DNA of 64,000 bases from Mesobacillus jeotgali (GTDB taxonomy: Bacteria; Bacillota; Bacilli; Bacillales; Cytobacillaceae), in contig NZ_CP109811.1 in NCBI RefSeq assembly GCF_014856545.2, positions 2,474,001 to 2,538,000 on the forward strand. Direction: 5' to 3'. The notes beneath the pieces were generated by a model. That model was given only the letters and a program-made list of their open reading frames with translations. It was not told the origin of the DNA and searched no databases. Below are positions 53,971 through 62,166 of this stretch, one piece after another; position 1 is the first letter of the stretch, and every line of letters starts with the position of its first letter. The position numbers and the translations under genes are program-made.

Positions 53971-54405
53971 ATGATGAAAAAGACAATCATTACCGGAGCA
54001 TTGGCAGCTGCCCTGATCGCGACGGGAGGCACGGGGCTTTATATGGCATCAGCGAAGGAAAACCCTGCAGGGCCTTTCGTTTATATGAAGCAGCAAGGAA
54101 TTAATTTTAGCAATATGTCCAGCATCATGGGTGAGGGCAACTTTGAAGACATGCAGAAGTTCATGGGAGAACAGGGTGTCGATCTTGAAGAAATGAACCA
54201 GATGATGGAATCTGGGAATTTTGAGGATATGCAAAAATACATGGATGAGCAGAATATCAACTTTGGGCAGATGAGGCCATATATGCAGGAAATGCACCCG
54301 GAATTGAGCAATCAGGATATCGAGGAAATGTATAAAGGCATGCATGGGACAGGAGGAGCGGCCAATAGCCGGAATTTCCAGGGCATGGGAACTACAGGAC
54401 TATAA
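53971..54405 (+). CDS. Exported Met-rich repeat protein, cassette gene c2
   Basis: A 144-residue paralogue of the protein at 46949: the signal peptide is nearly identical, the Met/Glu repeats are kept (MGEQGVDLEEMNQMMESGNFEDMQKYMDEQ in part) and the tail ends RNFQGMGTTGL. Changes cluster just after the signal peptide. The coding frame is intact, so selection still seems to act on it. Confidence 0.78.
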   Translation: MMKKTIITGALAAALIATGGTGLYMASAKENPAGPFVYMKQQGINFSNMSSIMGEGNFEDMQKFMGEQGVDLEEMNQMMESGNFEDMQKYMDEQNINFGQMRPYMQEMHPELSNQDIEEMYKGMHGTGGAANSRNFQGMGTTGL

Positions 54406-54466
54406 ACATACAGGCCGGTCTGATCCGGCCTCCAATTAAAAAATTTGAGGGAGGAGGAATGGAACG

Positions 54467-54652
54467 ATGTTTGCGCTATTGCTCCTGGCAATCGGTTTTT
54501 ACCTGTACAAGACAGGCGATTTGCAAAAATTCTTTGGAAAATCGGATTCGCAGTATACAGGAGATGATCAAGCAAGAAAGATTATTGATCTAAGGTATGC
54601 TGCCGGAAAAATTTCTGAAGAAGAGTATGCTAAACTGAAAAACCTAATTTAA
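54467..54652 (+). CDS. SHOCT-domain small membrane protein, cassette gene d2
   Basis: A 61-residue paralogue of d1: one membrane helix (MFALLLLAIGFYLYKTGDL) and SHOCT motif IIDLRYAAGKISEEEYAKLKNLI. GGAGGAGG precedes the ATG. A hairpin AGGCCGG/CCGGCCT lies between it and c2, as in copy 1. Confidence 0.78.
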   Translation: MFALLLLAIGFYLYKTGDLQKFFGKSDSQYTGDDQARKIIDLRYAAGKISEEEYAKLKNLI

Positions 54653-54677
54653 TAATAGTAGGAAGGAGTAGATGATC

Positions 54678-54962
54678 ATGATGGGCGGACATATGGGTTC
54701 TTTTGTAAATGGTTATGGGTTCAATGGTCATTCCGGCTACAGTCAGTTTGGAATGATGCCATATTTCAACTTCACGACACTGATTTTCCTTTCGCTGATT
54801 GCAGTTGGAGTCTATCTTTTTTTCAAAAACCGGACAGCCACCAATCCAAATCCGGGGAATACCCAGGCAATTGAAGCGGAAGAAATGGCAAAGCTGAGAT
54901 ACGCCAGAGGGGAAATCACCTTTGAGGAATTCCAGCAAATATTGAGAACCATCCGATCCTGA
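54678..54962 (+). CDS. SHOCT-domain small membrane protein, cassette gene e2
   Basis: A 94-residue paralogue of e1: MMGGHMGSFVNGYGFNG start, membrane helix, SHOCT motif MAKLRYARGEITFEEFQQILRTI. ATG at 54678 is nine bases from AAGGAG; the ATG at 54672 is too close. Last intact gene of cassette copy 2. Confidence 0.78.
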   Translation: MMGGHMGSFVNGYGFNGHSGYSQFGMMPYFNFTTLIFLSLIAVGVYLFFKNRTATNPNPGNTQAIEAEEMAKLRYARGEITFEEFQQILRTIRS

Positions 54963-54972
54963 TAGAGACGAT

Positions 54973-55020
54973 ATGAAGCGATAAACCTTGTATTAATGGC
55001 CATAATACTTGTTATATTTC
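54973..55020 (+). pseudogene. Remnant of SHOCT cassette gene f2
   Basis: About 48 bases line up with the start of f1 (ATGAAG.GAT...CTT.TATTA...GCCATA.T.CTT.TTATA.TT) but include a stop codon and then end. It shows that the duplicated block originally contained all six genes. Confidence 0.6.
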
Positions 55021-55114
55021 AAGAGGTAGAATGATTGTCAGAAAGAATGGATTCTCCTGATAAATAGTCTTTTCAAAATAAAAAACGGTTTAAATCTGAA
55101 CCGTTTTTTTGTAT

Positions 55115-55560
55115 GGTGAGTTTTATTCTGGCTTCTTTCCTGCGCTGTCATCCGGTGTAAAGGATGGATTGAATCCTTCATATTTAAAAGATTGATCATT
55201 CCTGAAGAAGCATGGTGAAGGTCGTGGCAGTGGAACAGCCAGTTTCCGGGATTGTCGGCTGCAAATGCTACTACATATTCATCACCCGGTTTAAGATTGA
55301 ATGTATCCTTGATAATCGGCGAAGCCTCCACTGGTTTTTCATTTTTGCTTAATACCTGGAAAAAATGGCCGTGCAGGTACATTGGATGGTCATTCATCAA
55401 TGAGTTGTTGACTAGTTTAACCAGTACTTTATCGCCTTTTTTCACGTTGATGTTGTCAGTAATAGGGAATGATTTGCCGTTGAGGGTAAAAACCATTCCC
55501 TCAGTGTTCAAATCCATGGTGTACTCAAGGTCGTACTTCTGGTAGTGTGAACTTGCTTTT
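55115..55560 (-). pseudogene. C-terminal fragment of a multicopper oxidase, frameshifted
   Basis: About 145 codons similar to the last third of the oxidase at 15509: KYDLEY.MDLNTEGM, HPMYLHGHFFQVLSKN and WLFHCHDLHHASSGMINL. After GMINL the frame changes; the proper ending (KYEGFNPSFTPDDSAGKKPE) is found in another frame. The first two-thirds of the gene are missing. Degenerate copy, probably left by the same rearrangement that produced cassette copy 2. Confidence 0.8.
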
Positions 55561-55730
55561 TGCTTCGGTTCCGTACACCGGAAGATTTCCTGCTGGTCTG
55601 ATTTAGTAACGAAACTAAAACTAAAATGGTTAGTGATTTATGACATAGAAAAAGTGGTTGATGGCATCGTCTTAAAACACTACTTAATAACGAATAATTA
55701 AGTAATCAACTTTCAATTCTACGATTAACT

Positions 55731-55750
55731 TTATACCCATACGGGATTAG
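55731..55750 (+). promoter_or_regulatory. CsoR-like operator before the SHOCT gene at 55786
   Basis: TATACCCATACGGGATTAG resembles the TACCC.TACGGG half of known CsoR sites. It lies about 36 bases before the start codon. The second arm is weaker than in the csoR site. Confidence 0.45.
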
Positions 55751-55785
55751 TTAGAGTAGATCAGGAAAGGAGTGTAGTGTAGTTT

Positions 55786-56037
55786 ATGATGAATGGTGGC
55801 GGACCCGGTAATGGGATGGGAACAGGATTTTTTGGTCCAGGAATAATGGGAATACTGCTGGTTATTATAGTCATTGCGGTTATTGCTGTGGCCATTGTGT
55901 TTTTTAAGAACAAGTCAAATCATAATACAGCCAACACTGACGGCAATAACTCACTGGGGACATTGAAAGAAAGACTTGCGAGAGGAGAAATTTCAGAAGA
56001 AGAGTACGATCGTTTAAAACAAAAATTAGAGCAGTAA
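55786..56037 (+). CDS. SHOCT-domain small membrane protein, solitary
   Basis: An 83-residue protein: Gly/Met-rich start (MMNGGGPGNGMGTGFFGPG), one membrane helix (about 19-45, VIAVIAVAIVFF) and SHOCT motif LKERLARGEISEEEYDRLKQKLEQ. Related in plan to cassette genes b and e but standing alone, behind a CsoR-like site. AAAGGAG lies upstream of the ATG. Confidence 0.75.
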   Translation: MMNGGGPGNGMGTGFFGPGIMGILLVIIVIAVIAVAIVFFKNKSNHNTANTDGNNSLGTLKERLARGEISEEEYDRLKQKLEQ

Positions 56038-56138
56038 CAGATTTCTTGGATGGTGCGTCTTAGGATCCTCTCCTCACCGTCTCACACCTGAAGGCTACCC
56101 TCTGAACGAAAAGCAACAAGCACGGAAATATACTGTCT

Positions 56139-56165
56139 TAAGCGGCACGAGCCGCTTTTTTTATT
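56139..56165 (+). terminator. Terminator of the solitary SHOCT gene
   Basis: AAGCGGC/GCCGCTT with ACGA loop and seven T. Confidence 0.88.
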
Positions 56166-56269
56166 TTTAATCTTTACCAATACTCATCAGTGGAAAATTC
56201 CTCAGTCTCAACAAAATCTCCATACCTTTTATTTATAATGATATTTAATTTACAGTAGGAGGGGACGGC

Positions 56270-56530
56270 ATGTTGTATAACAAAGAAATAGTAAATCGAC
56301 TTAAGAGAATTGAGGGCCAAATCAGGGGGATTAGTAAAATGATGGAAGCAGAAAAAGCATGTGCTGATGTTGTGAACCAATTGTCCTCTATTCGAAGTTC
56401 CACAGGTAGAGCAATAGCCTATATTGTCGCAAACGAACTCCAAAATTCTCTCACAAATGACAAAAACTCCATAAAGGAAGAGTATAGTGCAGTAGATGAT
56501 GCTGTAAATATGTTAGTAAAAAGTTCATAG
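56270..56530 (+). CDS. CsoR/RcnR-family regulator with incomplete metal site
   Basis: An 86-residue DUF156 protein (RLKRIEGQIRGISKMMEAEKACADVVNQLSSI). The first Cys of the sensing site is kept (KACADV, about C29), but the later H-x-x-x-C segment reads NELQNS, so both other Cu(I) ligands are missing. It also lacks the second Cys used by persulfide sensors (CstR). It may sense another ligand or have lost sensing. AGGAGGGG precedes the ATG. It is a single gene before the Rieske gene. Confidence 0.78.
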   Translation: MLYNKEIVNRLKRIEGQIRGISKMMEAEKACADVVNQLSSIRSSTGRAIAYIVANELQNSLTNDKNSIKEEYSAVDDAVNMLVKSS

Positions 56531-56695
56531 ATTTCTGCACAATTGGAAATCAATCAGTGAAATGATAAACTTACACTCCTTTTGTCAGGGGTGCATTCGC
56601 TTAGATAAAGACGACATTAGTATAAATTTCTCAGTCATAATCTTTGTGAAATTATTTGGTATTGTTTGTGATCAAAAACATGGAGGTGGAAATAC

Positions 56696-57196
56696 ATGTT
56701 GAATCGCCGGAAGTTTTTGGGGAAGTCTCTAAAAGGGACAGCAGGGATTTTGGCCCTTTCCTTCATGCCAGCAGGTTTAAGTGCCTGTAGTAAAGAGGAA
56801 AGCAATATTGACACCAGTTCTATGGCAAGTATTGGTCCTTTAAACGAATTGGAGAAAGGACCTTATCCAAAGAAAGTTTCTTATAAAGTAACAGTCCAGG
56901 ATGGGTGGACAGAACAAAATCTGGAGGGTTTTGTTTATTTGAACAAAACGAAGGAAAATGAATTTTTAATTATGTCTCCAGTATGTACTCATCTAGGTTG
57001 CATCGCAGGTGAAGCGGAAGAAAGTAAAGTAACGGAAGGAATTGAATTCTATTGTCCTTGTCATGGAGGAGAATACGACGAACATGGAATTAATATTGGA
57101 GGACCACCGCCAAGGCCGTTGGACGTTTTTGAAGGATTTGTTAAGGATAACGAAGTTTATATTCCAATATTAAGTCCGACTAAAAGAACTAAATAA
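56696..57196 (+). CDS. Rieske [2Fe-2S] protein, exported
   Basis: A 166-residue protein with an N-terminal twin-Arg-like segment (NRRKFLGKSLKG) and a lipobox-like LSAC, then a Rieske domain: CTHLGC (about 100-105) and CPCHGGEYDEHG (about 122-133), giving the Cys-His/Cys-His cluster set. The PPPRPLD segment following is typical. Rieske proteins move electrons at the outer membrane face, for example in bc-type complexes or with oxidases; no cytochrome b is nearby. GGAGGTGG precedes the ATG. Confidence 0.87.
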   Translation: MLNRRKFLGKSLKGTAGILALSFMPAGLSACSKEESNIDTSSMASIGPLNELEKGPYPKKVSYKVTVQDGWTEQNLEGFVYLNKTKENEFLIMSPVCTHLGCIAGEAEESKVTEGIEFYCPCHGGEYDEHGINIGGPPPRPLDVFEGFVKDNEVYIPILSPTKRTK

Positions 57197-57258
57197 AAAC
57201 CCTTTATTTTTTTATTTACGGTTTACTTCCGAGGTGCAAACAAGTAAATAACAAGGCA

Positions 57259-57303
57259 AATCGCACGGGTATTAACATTGAAATTCACCGTGCGAATTTT
57301 CTT
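57259..57303 (+). terminator. Terminator of the Rieske gene
   Basis: TCGCACGG/CCGTGCGA stem with a long loop, followed by ATTTTC. Confidence 0.65.
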
Positions 57304-57656
57304 ATTAAATCAATGGTTTTTAATATATTTATTTAAAATCGCCCATCAATTCTCAGGTCATTTCTCAATGTGGAAATAATTATTGGAGGGTATGTGATTT
57401 TGTTGTGATTTGGTAAGTGGAATGTATGGAAATTGTGAAGGTGTTTGGATATTTATGTTAAAATTGAAATAAGACTAACGAAGACTTTGTGAAATAATGT
57501 ACTTAAAGTAACGGGCAGTAATGTTGAAGAAGGATTGACATCGTAAGGAGTCGAATATTATCGGTATCATTATATTTAAGAAGGAGTTGCTATGCCAGCT
57601 CCTTCTTTTTGCTATAGAGGCCGTTAAAAAAATATAAAAAAAATAATAAAATAAAC
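57304..57656. other. Intergenic stretch with an orphan hairpin
   Basis: No gene. TTGACA at 57535-57540 is followed about 40 bases later by a strong hairpin GAAGGAG.TG/CA.CTCCTTC with TTTTT (57581-57610). It could be a very short RNA with its own terminator or just an insulator before the sigma operon. Confidence 0.4.
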
Positions 57657-57684
57657 CAAAACCTTTTTCTAACCTACACGTCTA
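57657..57684 (+). promoter_or_regulatory. ECF-type autoregulatory promoter
   Basis: AAAAC (57658-57662), 16 bases, then CGTC (57679-57682) match the AAC...CGT pattern of ECF sigma promoters of the SigM/SigW/SigX type. It lies 35 bases before the sigma gene start, so the pair probably controls itself. Confidence 0.6.
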
Positions 57685-57717
57685 AGATTTAAGTGAATTA
57701 ACAAGGAGAGAAATTAG

Positions 57718-58245
57718 ATGGCTGACTACAGGGAAGAGGATATTCATGAGTGGTACAATCTGTATCATCAAACAATTTTTAAATTTATTTTTATGCTTAC
57801 AAAAGATTATCAGCAAGCTGAGGATTTAACTCAGGAAACATTTTTTAAGGCCTATAAATATCATCATACTTTCAAAGGAGATTCTAGCGAAAAAACATGG
57901 TTGTTCAGTATCGCTCATAATGTGACTGTTGACCACATGAGAAAACAAAAGCCAATTCGCTTTTTTAAAGAGTTATTCCAACCTCAAATTGACATTAAAC
58001 TATTGCCAGAAAATGTGGTCCAGCTTAAAGAAAGTTCAAAGGAAATTCACGAAGCACTAAGGGCACTTAAACAATCCCATCGGGAAGTTATCATCCTTAG
58101 AAAGATCAAGGGTTTTTCAATTACCGAAACAGCAGAAATATTGAATTGTTCGGAAAGTAAAGTTAAGTCCACATTGCATCGTGGAATGTTAGCTTTGGAA
58201 AAAAGATTAATTAAGGAGTCGGGGTTAAATGAACATACAAAGTGA
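57718..58245 (+). CDS. ECF sigma factor
   Basis: A 175-residue sigma-70 family ECF factor. Region 2 is clear: YHQTIFKFIFMLTKDYQQAEDLTQETFFKAYKY and KTWLFSIAHNVTVDHMRK; region 4 is LKQSHREVIILRKIKGFSITETAEILNCSESKVKSTLHRG. The overall look is near SigX/SigM. These sigma factors answer envelope stress. AGGAGAG precedes the ATG, an ECF-type promoter lies upstream, and the gene overlaps the anti-sigma gene by 17 bases. Confidence 0.88.
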   Translation: MADYREEDIHEWYNLYHQTIFKFIFMLTKDYQQAEDLTQETFFKAYKYHHTFKGDSSEKTWLFSIAHNVTVDHMRKQKPIRFFKELFQPQIDIKLLPENVVQLKESSKEIHEALRALKQSHREVIILRKIKGFSITETAEILNCSESKVKSTLHRGMLALEKRLIKESGLNEHTK

Positions 58246-58984
58246 ATTGAACACTTATAATCGTGCTCTTCAGAAAGTAGAATATGATTTGGAATGGAGT
58301 CAGGAGCAAGCCGATTTAGTAAGGAGAAAACTGGAGAGGCAAATTTATAAGGAAAAGATTAAATCTCGAGCTTTCAAGATTTTCGGTTACGTATCATCTA
58401 TAAGTATCACTTTTTCTCTTCTTTTTTTGCTAATTATTCAATTGGGGAATGAAGATTCATTTGTCTCAGGAATGCTATCAAATAAAGAAAAGCTGTATAC
58501 AATGGAAGTGATTAACGGGAAAGAGACACCGATTTTAACCGAAAAAGGGATGGAATATGTCGTTTATCCAATGGATGCCTACAAGGAGATTAATACTATC
58601 TCAGGAGAACCACTTCTTGCAGTATCTGTTGAAAAAATAGGTAGTAAAGAACAAGTATTTACACAGGCCTTTTACCCGACTTCAGAAGGAAGGTTTATTT
58701 CCGTACATTATACAAAGAATGAAACGGGATCAGTTGAAGAAAGGAGTAAGTATTTCTTTCCCGAACATCCCCTCTACGGAACAAAAGTCACAGAAATAAA
58801 TGTTTCAGGTCAACGGGCATTTCTACATGAACCTACAACAGAATATGGATCAGCTGCGTTATATATCGTTACCAAAAATTATGTATACTATATGACTAAT
58901 CAGGGGTTGTTGAATAAAAAGCAGGGTGATTCTGAAGAGTTAGTCAGACTTGCCAACTTGTTTAACTTTGAGGTTGAAAGATAA
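58229..58984 (+). CDS. Putative membrane anti-sigma factor
   Basis: A 251-residue protein with one membrane helix at about residues 51-73 (FGYVSSISITFSLLFLLIIQ). The N-terminal cytosolic part is charged and helical, fit to hold the sigma factor, but has no zinc-binding H-x3-C-x2-C. The C-terminal outside part (about 75-251) has no recognised motif and may be the sensor. Its overlap with the sigma gene is typical for sigma/anti-sigma pairs. AAGGAG lies before the ATG. Confidence 0.75.
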   Translation: MNIQSELNTYNRALQKVEYDLEWSQEQADLVRRKLERQIYKEKIKSRAFKIFGYVSSISITFSLLFLLIIQLGNEDSFVSGMLSNKEKLYTMEVINGKETPILTEKGMEYVVYPMDAYKEINTISGEPLLAVSVEKIGSKEQVFTQAFYPTSEGRFISVHYTKNETGSVEERSKYFFPEHPLYGTKVTEINVSGQRAFLHEPTTEYGSAALYIVTKNYVYYMTNQGLLNKKQGDSEELVRLANLFNFEVER

Positions 58985-59302
58985 AGGTTACATTTTAGTA
59001 TTTATTATCTGCTTAAATAATTGCCGATGCATTGGAGTATAAATTAATTCTGTGAGTTAACAGGACTATAAAAGTTTGTGAACCATTATAATTTAAGGTA
59101 AGGGTGCTTTGATCCAAGAAGGATTAAGGCACCTTTTTGTTGAATTTCTTATTGAGCTATAGATGCAGTTTAGTTGCACAATGATTCTTTAATATTATTA
59201 AGATTAATTAAAGGTCGCCGTGCATACATTTACTAATTATGGAACTTTTTAACATGTTATTCGTATTAAATATTAGCGGAATTTTATGAGAAAGGAGACT
59301 AA
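58985..59302. other. Intergenic stretch before the orphan permeases
   Basis: Holds the interspersed repeat/terminator at 59098-59160 and no gene. A promoter for the permease genes should lie between about 59200 and 59280 but is not clearly readable. Confidence 0.55.
59098..59160 (+). repeat. Interspersed terminator-like repeat, copy 1
   Basis: A hairpin (GGGTGC.TT.ATCC / GGAT.AAGGCACC) with T-run is followed by TTGTTGAATTTCTT and more shared bases. A matching element lies at 61983-62045. The conservation continues past the hairpin, so this is more than a terminator. Confidence 0.65.
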
Positions 59303-60208
59303 ATGAAGAATTACTTACAGTTTCTTAACGTGTACATATTGTTAAAAGGAATAAAACTCTTCTTGAAAGTGGTATTACTTTTTCTTACCGTACTTATGTT
59401 AGCTTCTATGAATTCACTAATTTACAACCAAAACATTTTGGGGTTTTATCCACTCGAATTTTTGAATACAGTTAAAACTACCTTCGGCAATTTACTCTCA
59501 TTAAAAGATGGGTTGATACTAATCCCTCACATGGTCAAAACTATTTCCGTATTTGAATATCTGCCAAAGGCGTATAGCTACTCCATGACAGTGTTGTTTA
59601 GCGCATTATTACTTGGTGTTATTTTTGCATTTGCTTTTGTTTATATGTACCTTTGGCTCCCTTTGAAAGCTAAAAGGTTAGTTAGAAAGATTATTTCTAT
59701 CCTCGAAACTTTGCCGGATGTATTTATTATCATGAGCTTTCAGTTTGGAGTAATTTATTTGTATAAAAAGACGGGGCTTAAATTTTTACAAATATATAGT
59801 TTGAACACAGAAGTGTACATCATGCCCATTATTTGTCTCATGCTGGTACCTCTTTTTATGCTGATCAGAATCATGATTACTTTGTTCGAAGAAGAATACG
59901 AAAAACTGTATGTAGACTTTGCAAGGGCTAAGGGGCTTAGTCAGCTGGAGGTATTCACAAAACATGTAATTAGAAATATCATATATTCTTTTTCTCAATA
60001 TTTATCGCTCATATACTGGATGATGATTACGAGCTTTATTTTAGTAGAATACCTATTTTTGATTGATGGCTTCACATTATTGCTTTATAGGTTTGTTTCG
60101 CCTGAAATCTTTATCCTTGCCGTCGGTTTGATTCTACTTCCTTATAGTTTAATAATGCTGTTAATTAAAATCATAGGAAGAAAAATCGGGGTACCACAGC
60201 ATGAATAA
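59303..60208 (+). CDS. Orphan ABC permease, DppB-like
   Basis: A 301-residue membrane protein with about six segments and the permease EAA loop DFARAKGLSQLEVFTKHVIRNIIYS (about 211-235). It is diverged from the DppB/OppB proteins at 32428 and 40617. No binding protein or ATPase gene is adjacent. AAAGGAG precedes the ATG. It overlaps the next permease by eight bases, so the two form a pair. Confidence 0.78.
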   Translation: MKNYLQFLNVYILLKGIKLFLKVVLLFLTVLMLASMNSLIYNQNILGFYPLEFLNTVKTTFGNLLSLKDGLILIPHMVKTISVFEYLPKAYSYSMTVLFSALLLGVIFAFAFVYMYLWLPLKAKRLVRKIISILETLPDVFIIMSFQFGVIYLYKKTGLKFLQIYSLNTEVYIMPIICLMLVPLFMLIRIMITLFEEEYEKLYVDFARAKGLSQLEVFTKHVIRNIIYSFSQYLSLIYWMMITSFILVEYLFLIDGFTLLLYRFVSPEIFILAVGLILLPYSLIMLLIKIIGRKIGVPQHE

Positions 60209-61112
60209 TTTTAAAAAACCATTGTTGTTAATCATAGGACTATTGCTATTGGTGTTGTTTGTTAGCGTTGTATATTCATCTATTTTTAAAACAGATGCCG
60301 AACCCGAACGTATCCGTTATAACGAAAGCGGCGAGGTTATTGGGAAGGCTCCATTCCCACCTTCTTTAACTCATCCATTAGGAACTGATAAAGTTGGAAA
60401 CGACCTTGCTGTTAGAATGATAGAAGGTGCCAAATATACAATCCTTTTTATTACCGGAGTTTCATTCTTAAGAATTTTAGTCAGCTTGATAATAGCTTAT
60501 TTTCTCGTTTTTCCATTTAAAAGAATAAGTGAATGGGTTGAAACGGTCTTCATTCCTTTTAAATATATACCTGGCCTTATCTTAGTGCTGCTCTTATCTC
60601 CTGATTTAAAAGAAGCAATTGTTCAAATGGGTTTCTTGAAAATCATCCTATATCAGTTTTTCCTGTTTGTTTTCATTGGGATCCCAATACTCTCTGCTGT
60701 ACTGACAAAAGAATCTCGAAATGTATTGAAAAATGAATACATTGAAGCTTCCAATCAATTAGGGGCAAGTAGTTGGCGTATTTATACTAAGCACATTATC
60801 CCGGTTTTAAAAGACAGGCTTATCGTTACATTTCTTCAGCAATTATCTATCAACTTGTTGTTGCTTATTCAATTAGGGGTTTTTCAATACTTTATCGGTG
60901 GATCCAAGCCAGGAAACATTGCAGCAGCAGAAGAAGTAGTTCCAAAGTATTTGTCTGAATCAGGTGAATGGGCAGGCATGATAGGTCAAGGAAAGGATGA
61001 ATTCTTGACTGCACCTTGGACCTTTTTTGGTCCGCTGTTAATATCAGTAGTTTTCTTGATTTTGATCAAATCACTTGTGAACAAGTTTGAAGATACTAAC
61101 CGAAAAATATAA
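60201..61112 (+). CDS. Orphan ABC permease, DppC-like
   Basis: A 303-residue partner permease with LTHPLGTDKVGNDLAVRMIEGAKYTILFI (about 54-82) like DppC and the EAA loop EYIEASNQLGASSWRIYTKHIIPVLKDR (about 176-203). It would need an ATPase from elsewhere; the OppD- and DppF-like proteins in this window are candidates only by position. The substrate is unknown. Confidence 0.78.
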   Translation: MNNFKKPLLLIIGLLLLVLFVSVVYSSIFKTDAEPERIRYNESGEVIGKAPFPPSLTHPLGTDKVGNDLAVRMIEGAKYTILFITGVSFLRILVSLIIAYFLVFPFKRISEWVETVFIPFKYIPGLILVLLLSPDLKEAIVQMGFLKIILYQFFLFVFIGIPILSAVLTKESRNVLKNEYIEASNQLGASSWRIYTKHIIPVLKDRLIVTFLQQLSINLLLLIQLGVFQYFIGGSKPGNIAAAEEVVPKYLSESGEWAGMIGQGKDEFLTAPWTFFGPLLISVVFLILIKSLVNKFEDTNRKI

Positions 61113-61602
61113 TTAAAGAAGGGTTGAAGTGCTAAGTAATAGACGTTACATTATCATCATTTCTTATTGAATGAACGGTTTAGTTTAAAACAACAAGTCA
61201 ATTAACAACGACTTTACATTGTTTGTAAAGAATCTGTTATTAACAAACTTTTTAGGACTCATTTGAGTAAGAAAGGGGTCGATCCTTTTTGAATTCAGAT
61301 TACAAAAAGAAAAAAATCCAAAAGGATTACCATAGGAAAAGTCAGACAAAAAAATGGACGAAAAAAAAGAGCCTATTTGGGTAAATGTTGTATCAATTAT
61401 TGTGATTGTTAGCTTTATTTTACATCTCTATATTGATTGGTTATAAATACAAAATTAAAAATCAACCATCCAACCGAGGGTTCAGAAGATTATAAGATAT
61501 TAATAAAATTATTTTTCGTTATTAAATAAACGAAGCCGGATTGTTTAAAAAGGTGTGAAAAATTAAAAATATATTGATATCTGCTTTTAGGGAGAGTGTT
61601 TA
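61113..61602. other. Intergenic stretch with a possible broken small gene
   Basis: Contains only the small frame described at 61289-61446; the rest is AT-rich without clear features. Confidence 0.5.
61289..61446 (+). pseudogene. Small single-helix membrane protein, frameshifted at an A8 run
   Basis: TTG 61289 follows AAAGGGG and starts a Lys-rich stretch (NSDYKKKKIQKDYHRK). After eight A at 61361-61368, a one-base backward shift gives EPIWVNVVSIIVIVSFILHLYIDWL, a good membrane helix ending at 61446; without shift, translation stops at about 61384. A shorter protein could also start from ATG 61354 in the second frame. Low certainty. Confidence 0.35.
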
Positions 61603-61965
61603 ATGAAAAAGAGAAAATTGATTACCTTGTCTTTAATTGGAGTAATTGCGATTATTGGCACAACATTCTTTTTAACAAAACCAAATGAATCAGATTTTGT
61701 AATGTGGATGGAACAAACTTATGATGTTAATTGTTTAGATTATAATTGTGATGCATTTAAGTTAAAAGTTATTGAACATGGGGAAAATAAGGTAATTACA
61801 ATGCAAGTTGTGAGCGGAGGATATTCACCAGGCACATTTCTAATGAACAGAGAACTGAAATATCGTAACTATGAAAATTCGTCATACGTACTAGATATAG
61901 ATGTTATAGGTATTTTGGGCAAAATTTCATTGGTAAATGAAACTAAACGATTAACCATTGATTAA
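61603..61965 (+). CDS. Small membrane-anchored or exported protein, unknown
   Basis: A 120-residue protein with one N-terminal hydrophobic segment (about 6-24) and an outside domain with two Cys close together (VNCLDYNCDAF, about 43-49). No family recognised. GGGAGAGTG precedes the ATG. It is followed by the second copy of the interspersed repeat. Confidence 0.6.
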   Translation: MKKRKLITLSLIGVIAIIGTTFFLTKPNESDFVMWMEQTYDVNCLDYNCDAFKLKVIEHGENKVITMQVVSGGYSPGTFLMNRELKYRNYENSSYVLDIDVIGILGKISLVNETKRLTID

Positions 61966-61982
61966 ATAGCTTTTTCTATTAA

Positions 61983-62045
61983 TGGGGTGTTATCCAGAAA
62001 GGATTAACGCCCTTTTTGTTGAATTCCTTCTTGAACAAACGGAGC
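61983..62045 (+). repeat. Interspersed terminator-like repeat, copy 2
   Basis: GGGGTGTTATCC/GGATTAACGCCC hairpin with TTTTT, then TTGTTGAATTCCTTCTTGA, matching the element at 59098-59160. It probably ends the gene at 61603. Confidence 0.65.
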
Positions 62046-62166
62046 AGCATTCCTGTAATGAAGGAAAATGGTGTTTGAACAAAAAAATAACCTCTTGGTA
62101 GAATGAGAGAGTCCTGACGCTGGCCAGCAAAAAGGACAGATATCTCAAATACCAGGAGGCTTTAAA

